Source: Stenotrophomonas maltophilia
GTDB lineage: Bacteria; Pseudomonadota; Gammaproteobacteria; Xanthomonadales; Xanthomonadaceae
Length of the DNA: 21,087 bases
Assembly: GCA_002386405.1 (NCBI GenBank)
Contig: DGIP01000094.1
Span: 1-21,087 of the forward strand
Direction: 5' to 3'
In this document: positions 1-8,486 of the stretch, piece by piece
Layout: the number at the start of each line of letters is the position of its first letter
Position numbering within the stretch: the first letter of the stretch is position 1
Translations under genes and position numbers: made by a program
The notes under the pieces: generated by a model
The model's database searches: none
Seen by the model: only the letters and a program-made list of their open reading frames with translations
What the model was told of the DNA's origin: nothing

Positions 1-26
1 CCACCCGACCAACGGTCGGGTGCTAC
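1..26 (-). repeat. GTAG-type REP palindrome (copy 1)
   Basis: Read on the minus strand this is GTAG (26-23) followed by a perfect 9-bp stem, CACCCGACC and GGTCGGGTG, around a 3-nt loop. A GTAG head plus a short imperfectly conserved palindrome is the known architecture of the abundant S. maltophilia REP family, which is linked to RAYT transposases. It lies just past the stop of the SET-domain gene, a usual REP position, and could also protect or terminate that transcript. The palindrome is seen directly; family membership is by pattern recognition. Confidence 0.8.
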
Positions 27-51
27 CCGAAACGGCAAACGCCTGCGACGT

Positions 52-519
52 TTACCGTTTCGGTTGCAGCATCGTGCCGGTGCACTTCTTCGAGCCGCAG
101 CGGCATTCCCAGATCTTCTTCAGGCGCACGGTGTGGCGCTCGGCCAGGGTGATGCCGTAGTTGTAGGTCAGCTCATCGCCCGGCTTGATGTCCTTGATGG
201 CCTCGATGAACACCTTGTCCTCGCGGCGGTTGTCGCCCTCGGCTTCCTCGATCACCGCCTCGCAGTTGGGGTCGCAGCTGTGGTTGAGCCAGCGGGCGTC
301 GTTGCCCTTGTAGTTGGCATCGATCACGTAATCGTCGTTCAGGGTGAACAGGAAGGTGTGACCACTTTCCACATCCCCGGTATCATCGGCATCCACGTCG
401 GCGTGGCTGCGCAGCAGGCCCTTGTACTGGATGACCCGCTCACCCTTCTTGAGCGGCGCCAGCGCGAACACGCCATTGCCGTGAATGGTGGACTTGCGGG
501 CTTGGATCTTCTTGGGCAT
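52..519 (-). CDS. small SET-domain protein-lysine methyltransferase
   Basis: A 155-aa protein that is essentially one SET domain. The N-terminal GNGVFA motif (residues 14-19) is the S-adenosylmethionine-binding start of the fold. NHSCDPNC (79-86) and GDELTYNY (114-121) are the two signature motifs that form the pseudoknot and active site, with Tyr119/Tyr121 in the catalytic-tyrosine region. A post-SET segment has Cys139, Cys141 and Cys146, which with Cys82 could bind one zinc ion. Such stand-alone bacterial SET proteins are predicted to transfer methyl groups to lysines; the substrate is unknown. The ATG start has only a weak ribosome-binding site. The gene is divergent from the suf operon and has no obvious functional link to it. 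A REP follows its stop codon. Confidence 0.9.
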   Translation of the reverse strand: MPKKIQARKSTIHGNGVFALAPLKKGERVIQYKGLLRSHADVDADDTGDVESGHTFLFTLNDDYVIDANYKGNDARWLNHSCDPNCEAVIEEAEGDNRREDKVFIEAIKDIKPGDELTYNYGITLAERHTVRLKKIWECRCGSKKCTGTMLQPKR

Positions 520-592
520 CTGGCTGGCCGTTACGTTGGGATGCTCGATTCTCGCTTAATCGCCGTGATCGTGGCCAGCTGAACAGGACGGG

Positions 593-621
593 TTGGACGC
601 CCGGGGATAAAAGCGTACAAT
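593..621 (+). promoter_or_regulatory. putative sigma70 promoter of the suf operon
   Basis: TTGGAC (593-598) and TACAAT (616-621) are separated by 17 nt. The -10 matches 5 of 6 consensus bases; the -35 is weaker. It lies 30 nt before the ATG of the Rrf2 regulator and so could drive the whole operon. Autoregulation by that regulator at this site is likely from the family but not demonstrated. Confidence 0.5.
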
Positions 622-651
622 TTCAGTCCGCTTTATGGCTCTGCCCTCCCC

Positions 652-1104
652 ATGCTCCGCGTCACCAAGCTTACCGATTACGCCACCGTCGTCCTGACCG
701 TCCTTGCCGCTCGCCCGGGCGAGGTACTCAGTGCGACCGAACTGGCCGAATTTGCCAGCCTCGAGCCGCCCACCGTGAGCAAGCTGCTCAAGCCGCTGGC
801 GCAGGCCGGGCTGGTGGAAGGCCTGCGCGGCGTGCGCGGCGGCTACCGGCTGACCCGCCGCCCCGACCAGATCAGCCTGTTCGAGATCGTCGAAGCCATG
901 GAGGGCCCGCTGGGCCTGACCGAGTGCGCGCACGACCACAGCCAGTGCGGACGCGAGCTGCAGTGCGGCGCGCGCAGCAGCTGGCGGATGATCAACGACG
1001 TGGTGTCCGACGCACTGCGCAAGGTCACCCTGGCGCAGATCCTGCCCCCTCTTCCCCTTGTTGACGCCCCCCGCCGCGTGATCGCGGCGGATGTCGTCTC
1101 CTGA
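652..1104 (+). CDS. Rrf2-family SUF operon regulator (Fe-S sensor)
   Basis: A 150-aa Rrf2/IscR-like transcription factor. The winged-helix DNA-binding domain occupies about residues 1-75: a LTDYA start typical of the family, a recognition helix around [11 protein letters not shown] (39-49), and the RGVRGGYRL wing (59-67). Cys92, Cys99 and Cys105 match the three-cysteine [2Fe-2S] ligand cluster of IscR-type sensors, so the protein probably senses Fe-S supply. It is first in the operon and lies 16 nt before the preferred sufB start, the arrangement of the Xanthomonad SUF regulator family (distinct from cyanobacterial SufR). The C-terminal tail after about residue 132 is proline-rich and low in complexity, and its codons contain a perfect hairpin (1071-1090). 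No gene symbol is given because naming in this family is inconsistent. Confidence 0.93.
   Translation: MLRVTKLTDYATVVLTVLAARPGEVLSATELAEFASLEPPTVSKLLKPLAQAGLVEGLRGVRGGYRLTRRPDQISLFEIVEAMEGPLGLTECAHDHSQCGRELQCGARSSWRMINDVVSDALRKVTLAQILPPLPLVDAPRRVIAADVVS
1071..1090 (+). other. perfect GC hairpin at regulator/sufB junction
   Basis: CCGCCGCG (1071-1078), a TGAT loop, then CGCGGCGG (1083-1090) form a perfect 8-bp stem ending immediately before the ATG at 1091. It overlaps the last codons of the regulator gene. There is no T-run, so it is not a classical terminator. It would bury initiation at 1091, which favours the downstream sufB start at 1121, and it could act in mRNA processing or attenuation between regulator and suf genes. 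Confidence 0.5.
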
Positions 1105-1120
1105 TCCACAGGCAGCCCCC

Positions 1121-2596
<1,476 letters not shown>

Positions 2597-2622
2597 TACG
2601 CCGCGGCTTCGTTTTGCATTTT

Positions 2623-2645
2623 TGCCACGCAGGGCGTGGCACTAC
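2623..2645 (-). repeat. GTAG-type REP palindrome (copy 2) between sufB and sufC
   Basis: On the minus strand GTAG (2645-2642) is followed by TGCCACGC, a 3-nt loop and GCGTGGCA, a perfect 8-bp stem. It has the same architecture as the copies near 1-26 and 5963-5987, with a different stem sequence. It occupies most of the only real gap inside the suf operon, so the polycistronic mRNA would carry this hairpin between sufB and sufC. Confidence 0.75.
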
Positions 2646-2678
2646 GCGGCCTTTGGTTCGCATATTGGAAAGAACATC

Positions 2679-3443
2679 ATGCTGAAGATTGACAACCTCC
2701 ACGCCCGCATCGGCGACAAGGAAATCCTCAAGGGCCTGTCGCTGGACGTGAAGCCGGGCCAGGTGCACGCCATCATGGGCCCCAACGGCGCGGGCAAGTC
2801 CACGCTGGGCAACGTGCTGGCCGGCCGCGAAGGCTATGACGTCAGCGAAGGCGGCGTGCAGTTCGAAGGCCGCGACCTGCTGGAGCTGGCGCCGGAAGAA
2901 CGCGCCGCCGCCGGCCTGTTCCTGGCCTTCCAGTACCCGGTGGAAATCCCCGGCGTGAACAACACCTACTTCCTGCGCGCCGCGCTCAACGCCCAGCGCA
3001 AGGCGCGTGGCGAGGAAGAACTCGATTCCATGCAGTTCCTCAAGCTGGTGCGCCAGAAGCTGGCCGTGCTGCACCTGAAGGATGAGCTGCTGCACCGTGG
3101 CGTCAACGAAGGCTTCTCCGGGGGCGAAAAGAAGCGCAACGAGATCTTCCAGCTGGCCGTGCTCGAGCCGAAGCTGGCGATCCTGGACGAGACCGACAGC
3201 GGCCTGGACATCGACGCGCTCAAGAGCGTGGCCGACGGCGTGAACGCGCTGCGCTCGCCGGACCGCTCCTTCCTGGTCATCACCCACTACCAGCGCCTGC
3301 TCGATTACATCAAGCCGGACGTGGTGCACGTGCTGGCTGACGGCAAGATCGTGCAGAGCGGCGGCCCCGAACTGGCCCTGGAACTGGAAGCCCACGGCTA
3401 CCACTTCCTGAAGGACCGCGTGGTGCCGGAGGCAGCGGTCTGA
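2679..3443 (+). CDS. sufC: SufC, ABC-type ATPase of the SUF complex
   Basis: A 254-aa ATPase that powers conformational change in SufBC2D; it is cytoplasmic and has no membrane partner despite the ABC fold. Visible motifs are Walker A GPNGAGKST (about residues 34-42), the Q-loop in FLAFQYP, the ABC signature FSGGEKKRNEI with the SufC-typical KKR, Walker B LAILDETDSGLD and the H-loop ITHY. The ATG at 2679 is chosen because a GGAAAG ribosome-binding site lies 6 nt upstream and MLKIDNLHA is the usual SufC N-terminus; the frame is open further upstream but that part is untranslated. The stop overlaps the sufD start by 1 nt (TGATG), indicating translational coupling. Confidence 0.97.
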   Translation: MLKIDNLHARIGDKEILKGLSLDVKPGQVHAIMGPNGAGKSTLGNVLAGREGYDVSEGGVQFEGRDLLELAPEERAAAGLFLAFQYPVEIPGVNNTYFLRAALNAQRKARGEEELDSMQFLKLVRQKLAVLHLKDELLHRGVNEGFSGGEKKRNEIFQLAVLEPKLAILDETDSGLDIDALKSVADGVNALRSPDRSFLVITHYQRLLDYIKPDVVHVLADGKIVQSGGPELALELEAHGYHFLKDRVVPEAAV

Positions 3444-4705
3444 TGAGCGCCCTGCTCGATTCCCTCGCCGCCGGCTTCTGCGGCAGCGACGCCCGCCGCG
3501 CCGAGCTCGATTCCGCCCTGCAGGCCGGCCTGCCGGGCCCGCGCAGCGAAGCCTGGAAGTACACCTCGCTGCGCCAGCTCGAACGCCGTACGTTCCAGCC
3601 CGCGCCGCTGGCCGCGCCCGAGATCGACCCTGCCCTGCTGGCCGACATTCCGTCGCCGCGGCTGGTGTTCGTCAACGGCCGCCCGTCCGCCGCGCACAGC
3701 GACGTGTCGGCACTGCCGGCCGGCGTGCAGGTACAGACCCTGTCCTCGGCGCTGGCCGCCGGTGAGGAAGCCCTGCGCTTCCTGGGCCGCCGTTTCGAGC
3801 GCAGCGAAGAAGTCTTCGCCCGCCTCAACGCCGCCCTCGCCGATGAAGGCGTGCTGGTGCGCGTGGACGACGGCGTGCAGGTTGAAACCCCGCTGCAGCT
3901 GGTCTTCATCAGCGCCGCCGGTGGCAGCGACCTGGCCTGGCATCACCGCCACCTGATCGAACTGCGGGCCGGTGCCGCGCTGGGCGTGGTCGAGCATCAC
4001 CTGGATGCCGGCGATGCCGCGCACCTGGGCAACACCCTGGTGCACGTGCACCTGGCCCAGGACGCGGTGCTCTCGCACGCCCGCGTGCAGGCCGATGGCA
4101 GCCGTGCCACCGCGCTGCTGCGCACCGATGCCGTGCTGGCCCGCAACGCGCAGTACCGCCGCGTGGACCTGGAGCTGGGCGCCGCGCTCAGCCGCCACGA
4201 ACTCAACGTGCGCCTGGAAGGCGACAACGCCCAGCTGACCGCCAACGGCGTGCTGCTCGGCAACGGCCGCCGCCATGTCGATACCCGCCTGGGCATCGAA
4301 CACATCGCGCGCGATACCGCCTCGGAAATGGTGTGGCGTGGCGTGGCCGCCAACCGCAGCCGCGTGGTCTTCCACGGCGGCATCCACATCCGTGCCGGCG
4401 CCGATGGCACCGACGCCAACCTCTCCAACAAGAACCTGCTGCTCTCGGCCGACGCCGAAATCGATACCCAGCCCACGCTGGTGATCGACGCCGACGAGGT
4501 GAAGGCCGCACACGGCGCCACCGTCGGCCAGCTCGATGCCAACGCCCTGTTCTACCTGCGCTCGCGCGGCCTGCCGGCCCAGCAGGCGCAGCAGCTGCTC
4601 AGCGCCGCGTTCTGCCACGAGCCGCTGAACGTGCTCGACGCACGCCTGACCGAACAGCTGCGCCGCCAGCTGGACCTCGCGCTGGCCAAGGCAGGCGTGG
4701 CATGA
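3443..4705 (+). CDS. sufD: SufD, Fe-S cluster scaffold subunit
   Basis: A 420-aa SufD, the partner of SufB in the SufBC2D complex, needed for iron acquisition and cluster formation at the SufB-SufD interface. The N-terminal helical region contains SEAWKYTSL (about 35-43), diagnostic of SufD. The C-terminal beta-helix contains AAHGATVG, in which His357 corresponds to E. coli SufD His360, implicated in cluster assembly. The residue before this histidine is Ala where E. coli has Ser, and the nearby Cys of E. coli (KCSHG) is also Ala here, so that cysteine is dispensable in this lineage. The start overlaps sufC by 1 nt and the end overlaps sufS by 4 nt (ATGA). Confidence 0.96.
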   Translation: MSALLDSLAAGFCGSDARRAELDSALQAGLPGPRSEAWKYTSLRQLERRTFQPAPLAAPEIDPALLADIPSPRLVFVNGRPSAAHSDVSALPAGVQVQTLSSALAAGEEALRFLGRRFERSEEVFARLNAALADEGVLVRVDDGVQVETPLQLVFISAAGGSDLAWHHRHLIELRAGAALGVVEHHLDAGDAAHLGNTLVHVHLAQDAVLSHARVQADGSRATALLRTDAVLARNAQYRRVDLELGAALSRHELNVRLEGDNAQLTANGVLLGNGRRHVDTRLGIEHIARDTASEMVWRGVAANRSRVVFHGGIHIRAGADGTDANLSNKNLLLSADAEIDTQPTLVIDADEVKAAHGATVGQLDANALFYLRSRGLPAQQAQQLLSAAFCHEPLNVLDARLTEQLRRQLDLALAKAGVA

Positions 4706-5958
4706 ACCTCTCCACCCCGCGCCCGGTGGCCGACCCTGTCGCCGCCCCCGACTGGGACCGCGTGCGCCTGGACTTCCCGCTGCTGATGCGGGAAGTGCAC
4801 GGCAAGCCGCTGGTGTACTTCGACAACGCCAACACCGGCCAGAAGCCGGTGCAGGTGATCGGCGCGGTGGATGAGTTCTACCGCCGCTACAACGCCAACG
4901 TCAGCCGTGCGGTGCATGCGCTGGGCACCGAGGCCACCGACGCCTACGAAGGCGCGCGCAGCAAGCTGGCGCGCTTCCTCAACGTGCGCGCCAGCGAACT
5001 CATCCTGTGCAGCGGCACAACCTTTGCCATCAACCTGGTGGCCTATTCGTGGGCCCTGCCGCGGCTGAAGGCCGGCGATGTCATCCTGGTATCGCGCATG
5101 GAGCACCACGCCAACATCGTGCCGTGGCAGCTGGTGGCCCAGCGCACCGGCGCCACCATCCGCGTGGCCGAAATCACCCCCGAAGGTGCGCTGGACCTGG
5201 ATGCCCTGCGCAAGGCCATGACCCCCGAGGTCAAGCTGCTTGCCGTGGCCCACGTCTCCAACGTGCTGGGCACGGTCAACCCGGTCCGCGAGATCTGCCG
5301 GGAAGCACGCAAGCGCGGCATCATCACCGTGGTGGACGGCTCGCAGGCCGTGCCGCACCGCAAGGTCGACATTGCCGCCATCGGCTGCGATTTCTACGCC
5401 ATCACCGGCCACAAGATGTGCGGTCCTACCGGCACCGGCGCACTGTGGGCCAAACGCGAGCATCTGGATGCCATGCCGCCGTTCCTGGGCGGCGGCGAGA
5501 TGATCAAGGAAGTCAGCTTCGAGGGCACCGTGTTCAACGATGCCCCGCACAAGTTCGAAGCCGGCACCCCGAACATCGCCGGCTTCATCGGCCTCGGCGT
5601 GGCGGTGGACTACCTCGAATCATTGGGCCTGGAGCATGTGGAAGCGCGCGAAAGCGAGCTGCTGGCGCACTTCACCGAAGAACTGAACAGGATCGACGGC
5701 CTGCGCATCTTCGGCACCACGCCGGACAAGGCGGCGGTGGTCTCCTTCCTGATCGAAGGCGCGCACGCGCACGACCTGGCCACCCTGCTCGACCTGGAAG
5801 GCGTGGCCATCCGCTCCGGCCAGCACTGCGCGCACCCGCTGCTGCAGTACTACGGCGTGGCGGCCACCTGCCGCGCGTCTCTCGCGTTCTACAACACGCA
5901 CGCCGAGATCGAGCGCTTCATCGCAGCGCTGAACAAGGTCCGCAAACTGCTGGGCTGA
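4702..5958 (+). CDS. sufS: SufS, class II cysteine desulfurase
   Basis: A 418-aa PLP enzyme that removes sulfur from L-cysteine to give alanine and a persulfide for SufB. Lys238 in AITGHKMCGPTGTG is the PLP Schiff-base lysine. Cys376 in RSGQHCAHPL is the persulfide-carrying cysteine in the group II (SufS) context. HHANIVPWQ and TVVDGSQAVPH are conserved cofactor-binding segments. The ATG at 4702 overlaps the sufD stop by 4 nt; a longer open frame upstream runs through sufD and is not used. SufS normally needs SufE or SufU to relay sulfur; neither gene is in the window. A GTAG REP starts 4 nt after the stop codon, so the operon probably ends here. Confidence 0.97.
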   Translation: MNLSTPRPVADPVAAPDWDRVRLDFPLLMREVHGKPLVYFDNANTGQKPVQVIGAVDEFYRRYNANVSRAVHALGTEATDAYEGARSKLARFLNVRASELILCSGTTFAINLVAYSWALPRLKAGDVILVSRMEHHANIVPWQLVAQRTGATIRVAEITPEGALDLDALRKAMTPEVKLLAVAHVSNVLGTVNPVREICREARKRGIITVVDGSQAVPHRKVDIAAIGCDFYAITGHKMCGPTGTGALWAKREHLDAMPPFLGGGEMIKEVSFEGTVFNDAPHKFEAGTPNIAGFIGLGVAVDYLESLGLEHVEARESELLAHFTEELNRIDGLRIFGTTPDKAAVVSFLIEGAHAHDLATLLDLEGVAIRSGQHCAHPLLQYYGVAATCRASLAFYNTHAEIERFIAALNKVRKLLG

Positions 5959-5962
5959 GTTG

Positions 5963-5987
5963 GTAGCGCACGACCGCTGGTCGTGCG
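5963..5987 (+). repeat. GTAG-type REP palindrome (copy 3) after sufS
   Basis: GTAG (5963-5966) is followed by CGCACGACC, a GCT loop and GGTCGTGCG, a perfect 9-bp stem ending at 5987, then CCTAC. The architecture matches copies 1 and 2, but this copy is in the opposite orientation. It marks the junction between the suf operon and the tail end of the Rhs locus and may act as a bidirectional transcript-end hairpin. Confidence 0.8.
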
Positions 5988-6020
5988 CCTACTGCCAACC
6001 GCGGACGCGCGCCATCCCAC

Positions 6021-6155
6021 TCAAGGCCTGGCTTCCAACTGCGCCTCATGCACATCTACAACCTGCCCATCCTCGTACTCGATGGTGTAGATCACGCCCT
6101 CGGCGAACGCAGCGAAATACGCCCCGTCGGGCCGCACGCAACGCGCAGCTTGATG
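6021..6155 (-). pseudogene. gene remnant in frame after a TAG stop, unknown family
   Basis: Directly after the TAG stop of the 6156-6518 gene, the same frame continues for 44 sense codons to TGA (6023-6021). The residues look like real protein (for example GAYFAAFAEGVIYTIEYEDG), and third codon positions are strongly G/C as in the host genome, unlike the AT-richer gene just upstream. There is no plausible start codon with a ribosome-binding site. It is either the lost C-terminus of the preceding gene, cut off by a nonsense change, or the stub of an older gene truncated when new tip/immunity DNA arrived. The composition jump favours the second reading. Confidence 0.4.
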
Positions 6156-6518
6156 CTAGAGCCGTACCAGCAACCAACGACGCCTCGTCTGGAAGTATTT
6201 CCTGCGCGCCGCCAAATAGAGAGACTCTGCGATACCAATGCGGAAGAAGGTGAATCCCGAATCACGCTTGGCTTCGCCGTAGAGCTCCTCCGTTATCTCC
6301 CAAACATCGTGAATCCAATAGTACGAATGGAACACGACTCCAGTGTTACCACGCACATCATGCACCGCCATTCTTTTCTCGAGAAGCCCGCCAAGTCTGG
6401 AGGCGCCATCGCGAGCACTGAATGCGATCAAGCGAAACGTAGTGTAGAAGCCCAGGCGCTTCTCGTCTGGACCCTGCGCGATGAACACGCCCTCGACCAT
6501 GTGCTGATAGTGTTTCAA
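6156..6518 (-). CDS. small protein at Rhs locus, candidate orphan immunity protein
   Basis: A 120-aa soluble protein rich in aromatic residues with no signal peptide or membrane segment; the family is not recognised. TTG at 6518 is preferred, with AGGA 8 nt upstream and an in-frame TAA three codons before; ATG at 6500 is the alternative. Segments such as FYTTFRLIAFSARDG and DSGFTFFRI look like a compact globular domain. It lies downstream of the Rhs tip gene and its likely immunity gene, on the same strand, where stacks of orphan immunity genes are common. The role is inferred from position only. Base composition is near 50% GC by eye, lower than the flanking suf genes, which suggests acquisition with the toxin tip. 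Confidence 0.6.
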   Translation of the reverse strand: MKHYQHMVEGVFIAQGPDEKRLGFYTTFRLIAFSARDGASRLGGLLEKRMAVHDVRGNTGVVFHSYYWIHDVWEITEELYGEAKRDSGFTFFRIGIAESLYLAARRKYFQTRRRWLLVRL

Positions 6519-6663
6519 TTCCGTTTATCCTATCTCACGGCATCCCACATGAAAGGTAGCGACAAGCACCATAGGGGACAGTGAGGGTGGGCACTACGCT
6601 CATTTCTCGCCGCCGCGCTGCCTCACGGAATACCCGCACGGAAGCTCGCTCCAGAACGCGATC

Positions 6664-7002
6664 TCAGCCCGACTCAACCTGCCCCGCAGACCTGATCCTG
6701 ATCACACCACGCGTCGCTACACCATCGCCGGAAAGGGCGGAGCTACCGACTGGAAAAGCCACCTTCGAATCAGTTTCATTGAAGAAGGAGATCCAACATC
6801 TAACGGTTTGTCCTGGGTGAACAGTATCGACAGCAGAATCATTGAGCACGAATCCGTACCATGTCACGCCACCCTCCATGCTGACCGCAGACGGGCGAGC
6901 AGTGCTGTGATCCAACGGACGCAGAGACGCCCCCCTTGAATCCACTTGATCGAGAGACAAATCGACAAGCGTCCGCGGCATCTCGACCCTTTGCTCTCCC
7001 AT
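6664..7002 (-). CDS. small hypothetical protein at Rhs locus, candidate immunity or accessory protein
   Basis: A 112-aa predicted soluble protein. The C-terminal half is beta-rich, including VHPGQTVRCWISFFN and a Gly/Val-rich end (GVATRGVIRI). The alternation of a PGQ turn, a long strand and a terminal G-x-I-x-I strand recalls small EF-Tu domain 3-like beta barrels, but this is only a shape impression and no family is claimed. ATG 7002 has GAGGA 9 nt upstream; ATG 6981 has GGG 5 nt upstream and is an equally good start. It lies 73 nt after the probable immunity gene. No partner can be assigned. AT-richer codon use matches its locus neighbours. Confidence 0.5.
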   Translation of the reverse strand: MGEQRVEMPRTLVDLSLDQVDSRGASLRPLDHSTARPSAVSMEGGVTWYGFVLNDSAVDTVHPGQTVRCWISFFNETDSKVAFPVGSSALSGDGVATRGVIRIRSAGQVESG

Positions 7003-7075
7003 CTCGACAATTCCTCGCTTCTTGCAGAAAAATCAGTACAGAGGTCGGCGACGGGACGACTCGCATCCCGCAGAC

Positions 7076-7600
7076 TCAGCGCCGTGACAGCGGGTCAAGC
7101 AGTCCATCGATATAGGCTCCAAGCCCAACTACATCCACAGCTCCTCCGATCAGATCGTCATCCATCATCTTCCTGACCTGGGCAACCCCGCCCAGTCTGT
7201 CGGCCACAGATCGCATGAAATCCAAAGTCCCCAGAAAGAGCGTCGTGTCCTGATCGAGTCGGACAATCCAACTCTTGTCGAGAGAGAATAGATAGTGATC
7301 GCGAAGGAAATTGGTGTTCTCATCCCAGTACGCACGAACAGAGTCCATGTCTGCCTTGACGTGAACCATCCTCAACGTATCAACCTTGTTTCCGCACCTA
7401 ACCGCACCGAGGCCAGCCGGATACCCTGACACGTCGTTGTGCACCCCTAGCCAGCATGTCCAGACGACTTCGGGCGCCAGATCTTCATGCAGCGTTCGAT
7501 CAAAAGCCATGCCAGCCCATCCCCGCGCCGCGAATGGCAGATCAGGTGGCATCGTCGGAAGCACGACAGACTCTATAAAGTCCAGCCAGTCAGAGGCCAT
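7076..7600 (-). CDS. probable immunity protein for the Rhs tip
   Basis: A 174-aa acidic, tryptophan-containing cytoplasmic protein without a signal peptide or membrane segment; no named immunity family is recognised. Its ATG lies inside the end of the tip gene, an 11-nt overlap, with a TAGGGAAA ribosome-binding site 3-4 nt upstream. This overlap is the normal place and coupling of the cognate immunity gene in Rhs/CDI-type polymorphic toxin loci. The expected action is binding and neutralising the variable C-terminal domain of the upstream protein in the producing cell. Size and acidity fit, but the assignment rests on context. Confidence 0.7.
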   Translation of the reverse strand: MASDWLDFIESVVLPTMPPDLPFAARGWAGMAFDRTLHEDLAPEVVWTCWLGVHNDVSGYPAGLGAVRCGNKVDTLRMVHVKADMDSVRAYWDENTNFLRDHYLFSLDKSWIVRLDQDTTLFLGTLDFMRSVADRLGGVAQVRKMMDDDLIGGAVDVVGLGAYIDGLLDPLSRR

Positions 7601-8486
7601 TGCTTTCCCTATTTTTTCTGATGTAACGGACGGTTACGGGGATCTTACTCCCCGTTACCATGACTTTGATCGTCGGAGTTTTCTGAGGAACAAGGCCATC
7701 GGGATGTGGTTTAGTGCTGTCGTGACGGTTTACGTGCGTGCCCCCTGGCAGCGTTAGATTCTCTTGATCACCTCTGACGCCTGGCGTCTCTCTAATTCTC
7801 TGCCAATCCGCCTCTATATCATCGGGATCTCCCTGCAACTCCCCCTTGACCCCCGCCTGACCGGGCGCGGGAGTCTTTCCCTTCACGAGATCGTCGATGA
7901 TTGGCTGATCGGGGTTTGGTGGTGGCGCTGGCTCGTTGTGCTGACTCTGCGCAGCTGCGTTTGAAAACATACGCCCGAGGTATGCGCTGGAAATCAGCGC
8001 GGTGGCCGTAAGCGCCTCGCCTACTGTGTGGATCTCTCCTTCGCACCTTGTTTCACCACACTTCACCGCCCTGCCGTCCGGATCTGTATAGCGGTACGGG
8101 TTGCTGTTCGCATACCGATACCGTCCAAACTGAGTCGGCCAACCTGAAACTGCCTGAACAGGATCGGCGCTAATGAACGTTCCCAGGTGTGGGTCCATGT
8201 ATCGTTGTTGCATGTAGCTTAGGCCGGTAGCAGAGTCGGCGACGTGCCCGGTGTAGCCCGGGCTATCGGTGACTGCGCTGTTTACGACCGCACCGTATGG
8301 CTCGTAAACAGTCCGCTCGATCACATCACCGCCGGCATCGGTCATCACCACTGGCGACCCCAAGGCATCAGTGTGAATGTACTCCACCACTTCCTGGGCG
8401 CCGACTGTGTTCAGTGTCGAAGTCGACAGCAATAGGGCCAAAAGCCCGCGCATCACCACGTTCGTCATCCTGATCGTATTCATCAT
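7590..8486 (-). CDS. Sec-exported Rhs core domain protein with C-terminal toxin-like tip
   Basis: A 298-aa protein holding the end of an Rhs protein as a separate gene. Residues 1-30 are a signal peptide (MRGLLALLL hydrophobic core, cleavage after TVGA). Residues 34-139 are the Rhs-associated core: YIHTDALGSPVVMTD, YEPYGAVV, GYTGHVAD, LSYMQQRYMDPHLGTFISAD, and the closing NPYRYTDPDGR. Beyond it are a short hydrophobic helix (160-174), a Pro-rich linker (187-212) and a unique C-terminal domain (213-298) with LTLPGGTHVNRH and a final strand VTVRYIRK. The tip family is not recognised, so the toxic activity is unknown. Its ATG overlaps the TGA of the big YD-repeat gene (ATGA). In normal Rhs proteins this module is continuous with the repeats; here it has its own start and export signal. 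Confidence 0.85.
   Translation of the reverse strand: MMNTIRMTNVVMRGLLALLLSTSTLNTVGAQEVVEYIHTDALGSPVVMTDAGGDVIERTVYEPYGAVVNSAVTDSPGYTGHVADSATGLSYMQQRYMDPHLGTFISADPVQAVSGWPTQFGRYRYANSNPYRYTDPDGRAVKCGETRCEGEIHTVGEALTATALISSAYLGRMFSNAAAQSQHNEPAPPPNPDQPIIDDLVKGKTPAPGQAGVKGELQGDPDDIEADWQRIRETPGVRGDQENLTLPGGTHVNRHDSTKPHPDGLVPQKTPTIKVMVTGSKIPVTVRYIRKNRESNGL

Noticed and set aside
6048..6584. 178-codon plus-strand open frame over the orphan gene at 6156-6518
   Set aside because: The minus-strand product looks more protein-like and fits the direction of the Rhs locus.
6527..6663. Possible further coding fragment (a 20-30 codon frame ending near 6600, minus strand)
   Set aside because: Too short, no start codon with a ribosome-binding site, no recognisable sequence.
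8483..8486. Split Rhs as a simple frameshift pseudogene
   Set aside because: The downstream frame begins with a well-formed signal peptide that would make no sense in the middle of one chain, and the junction is a standard ATGA coupling.
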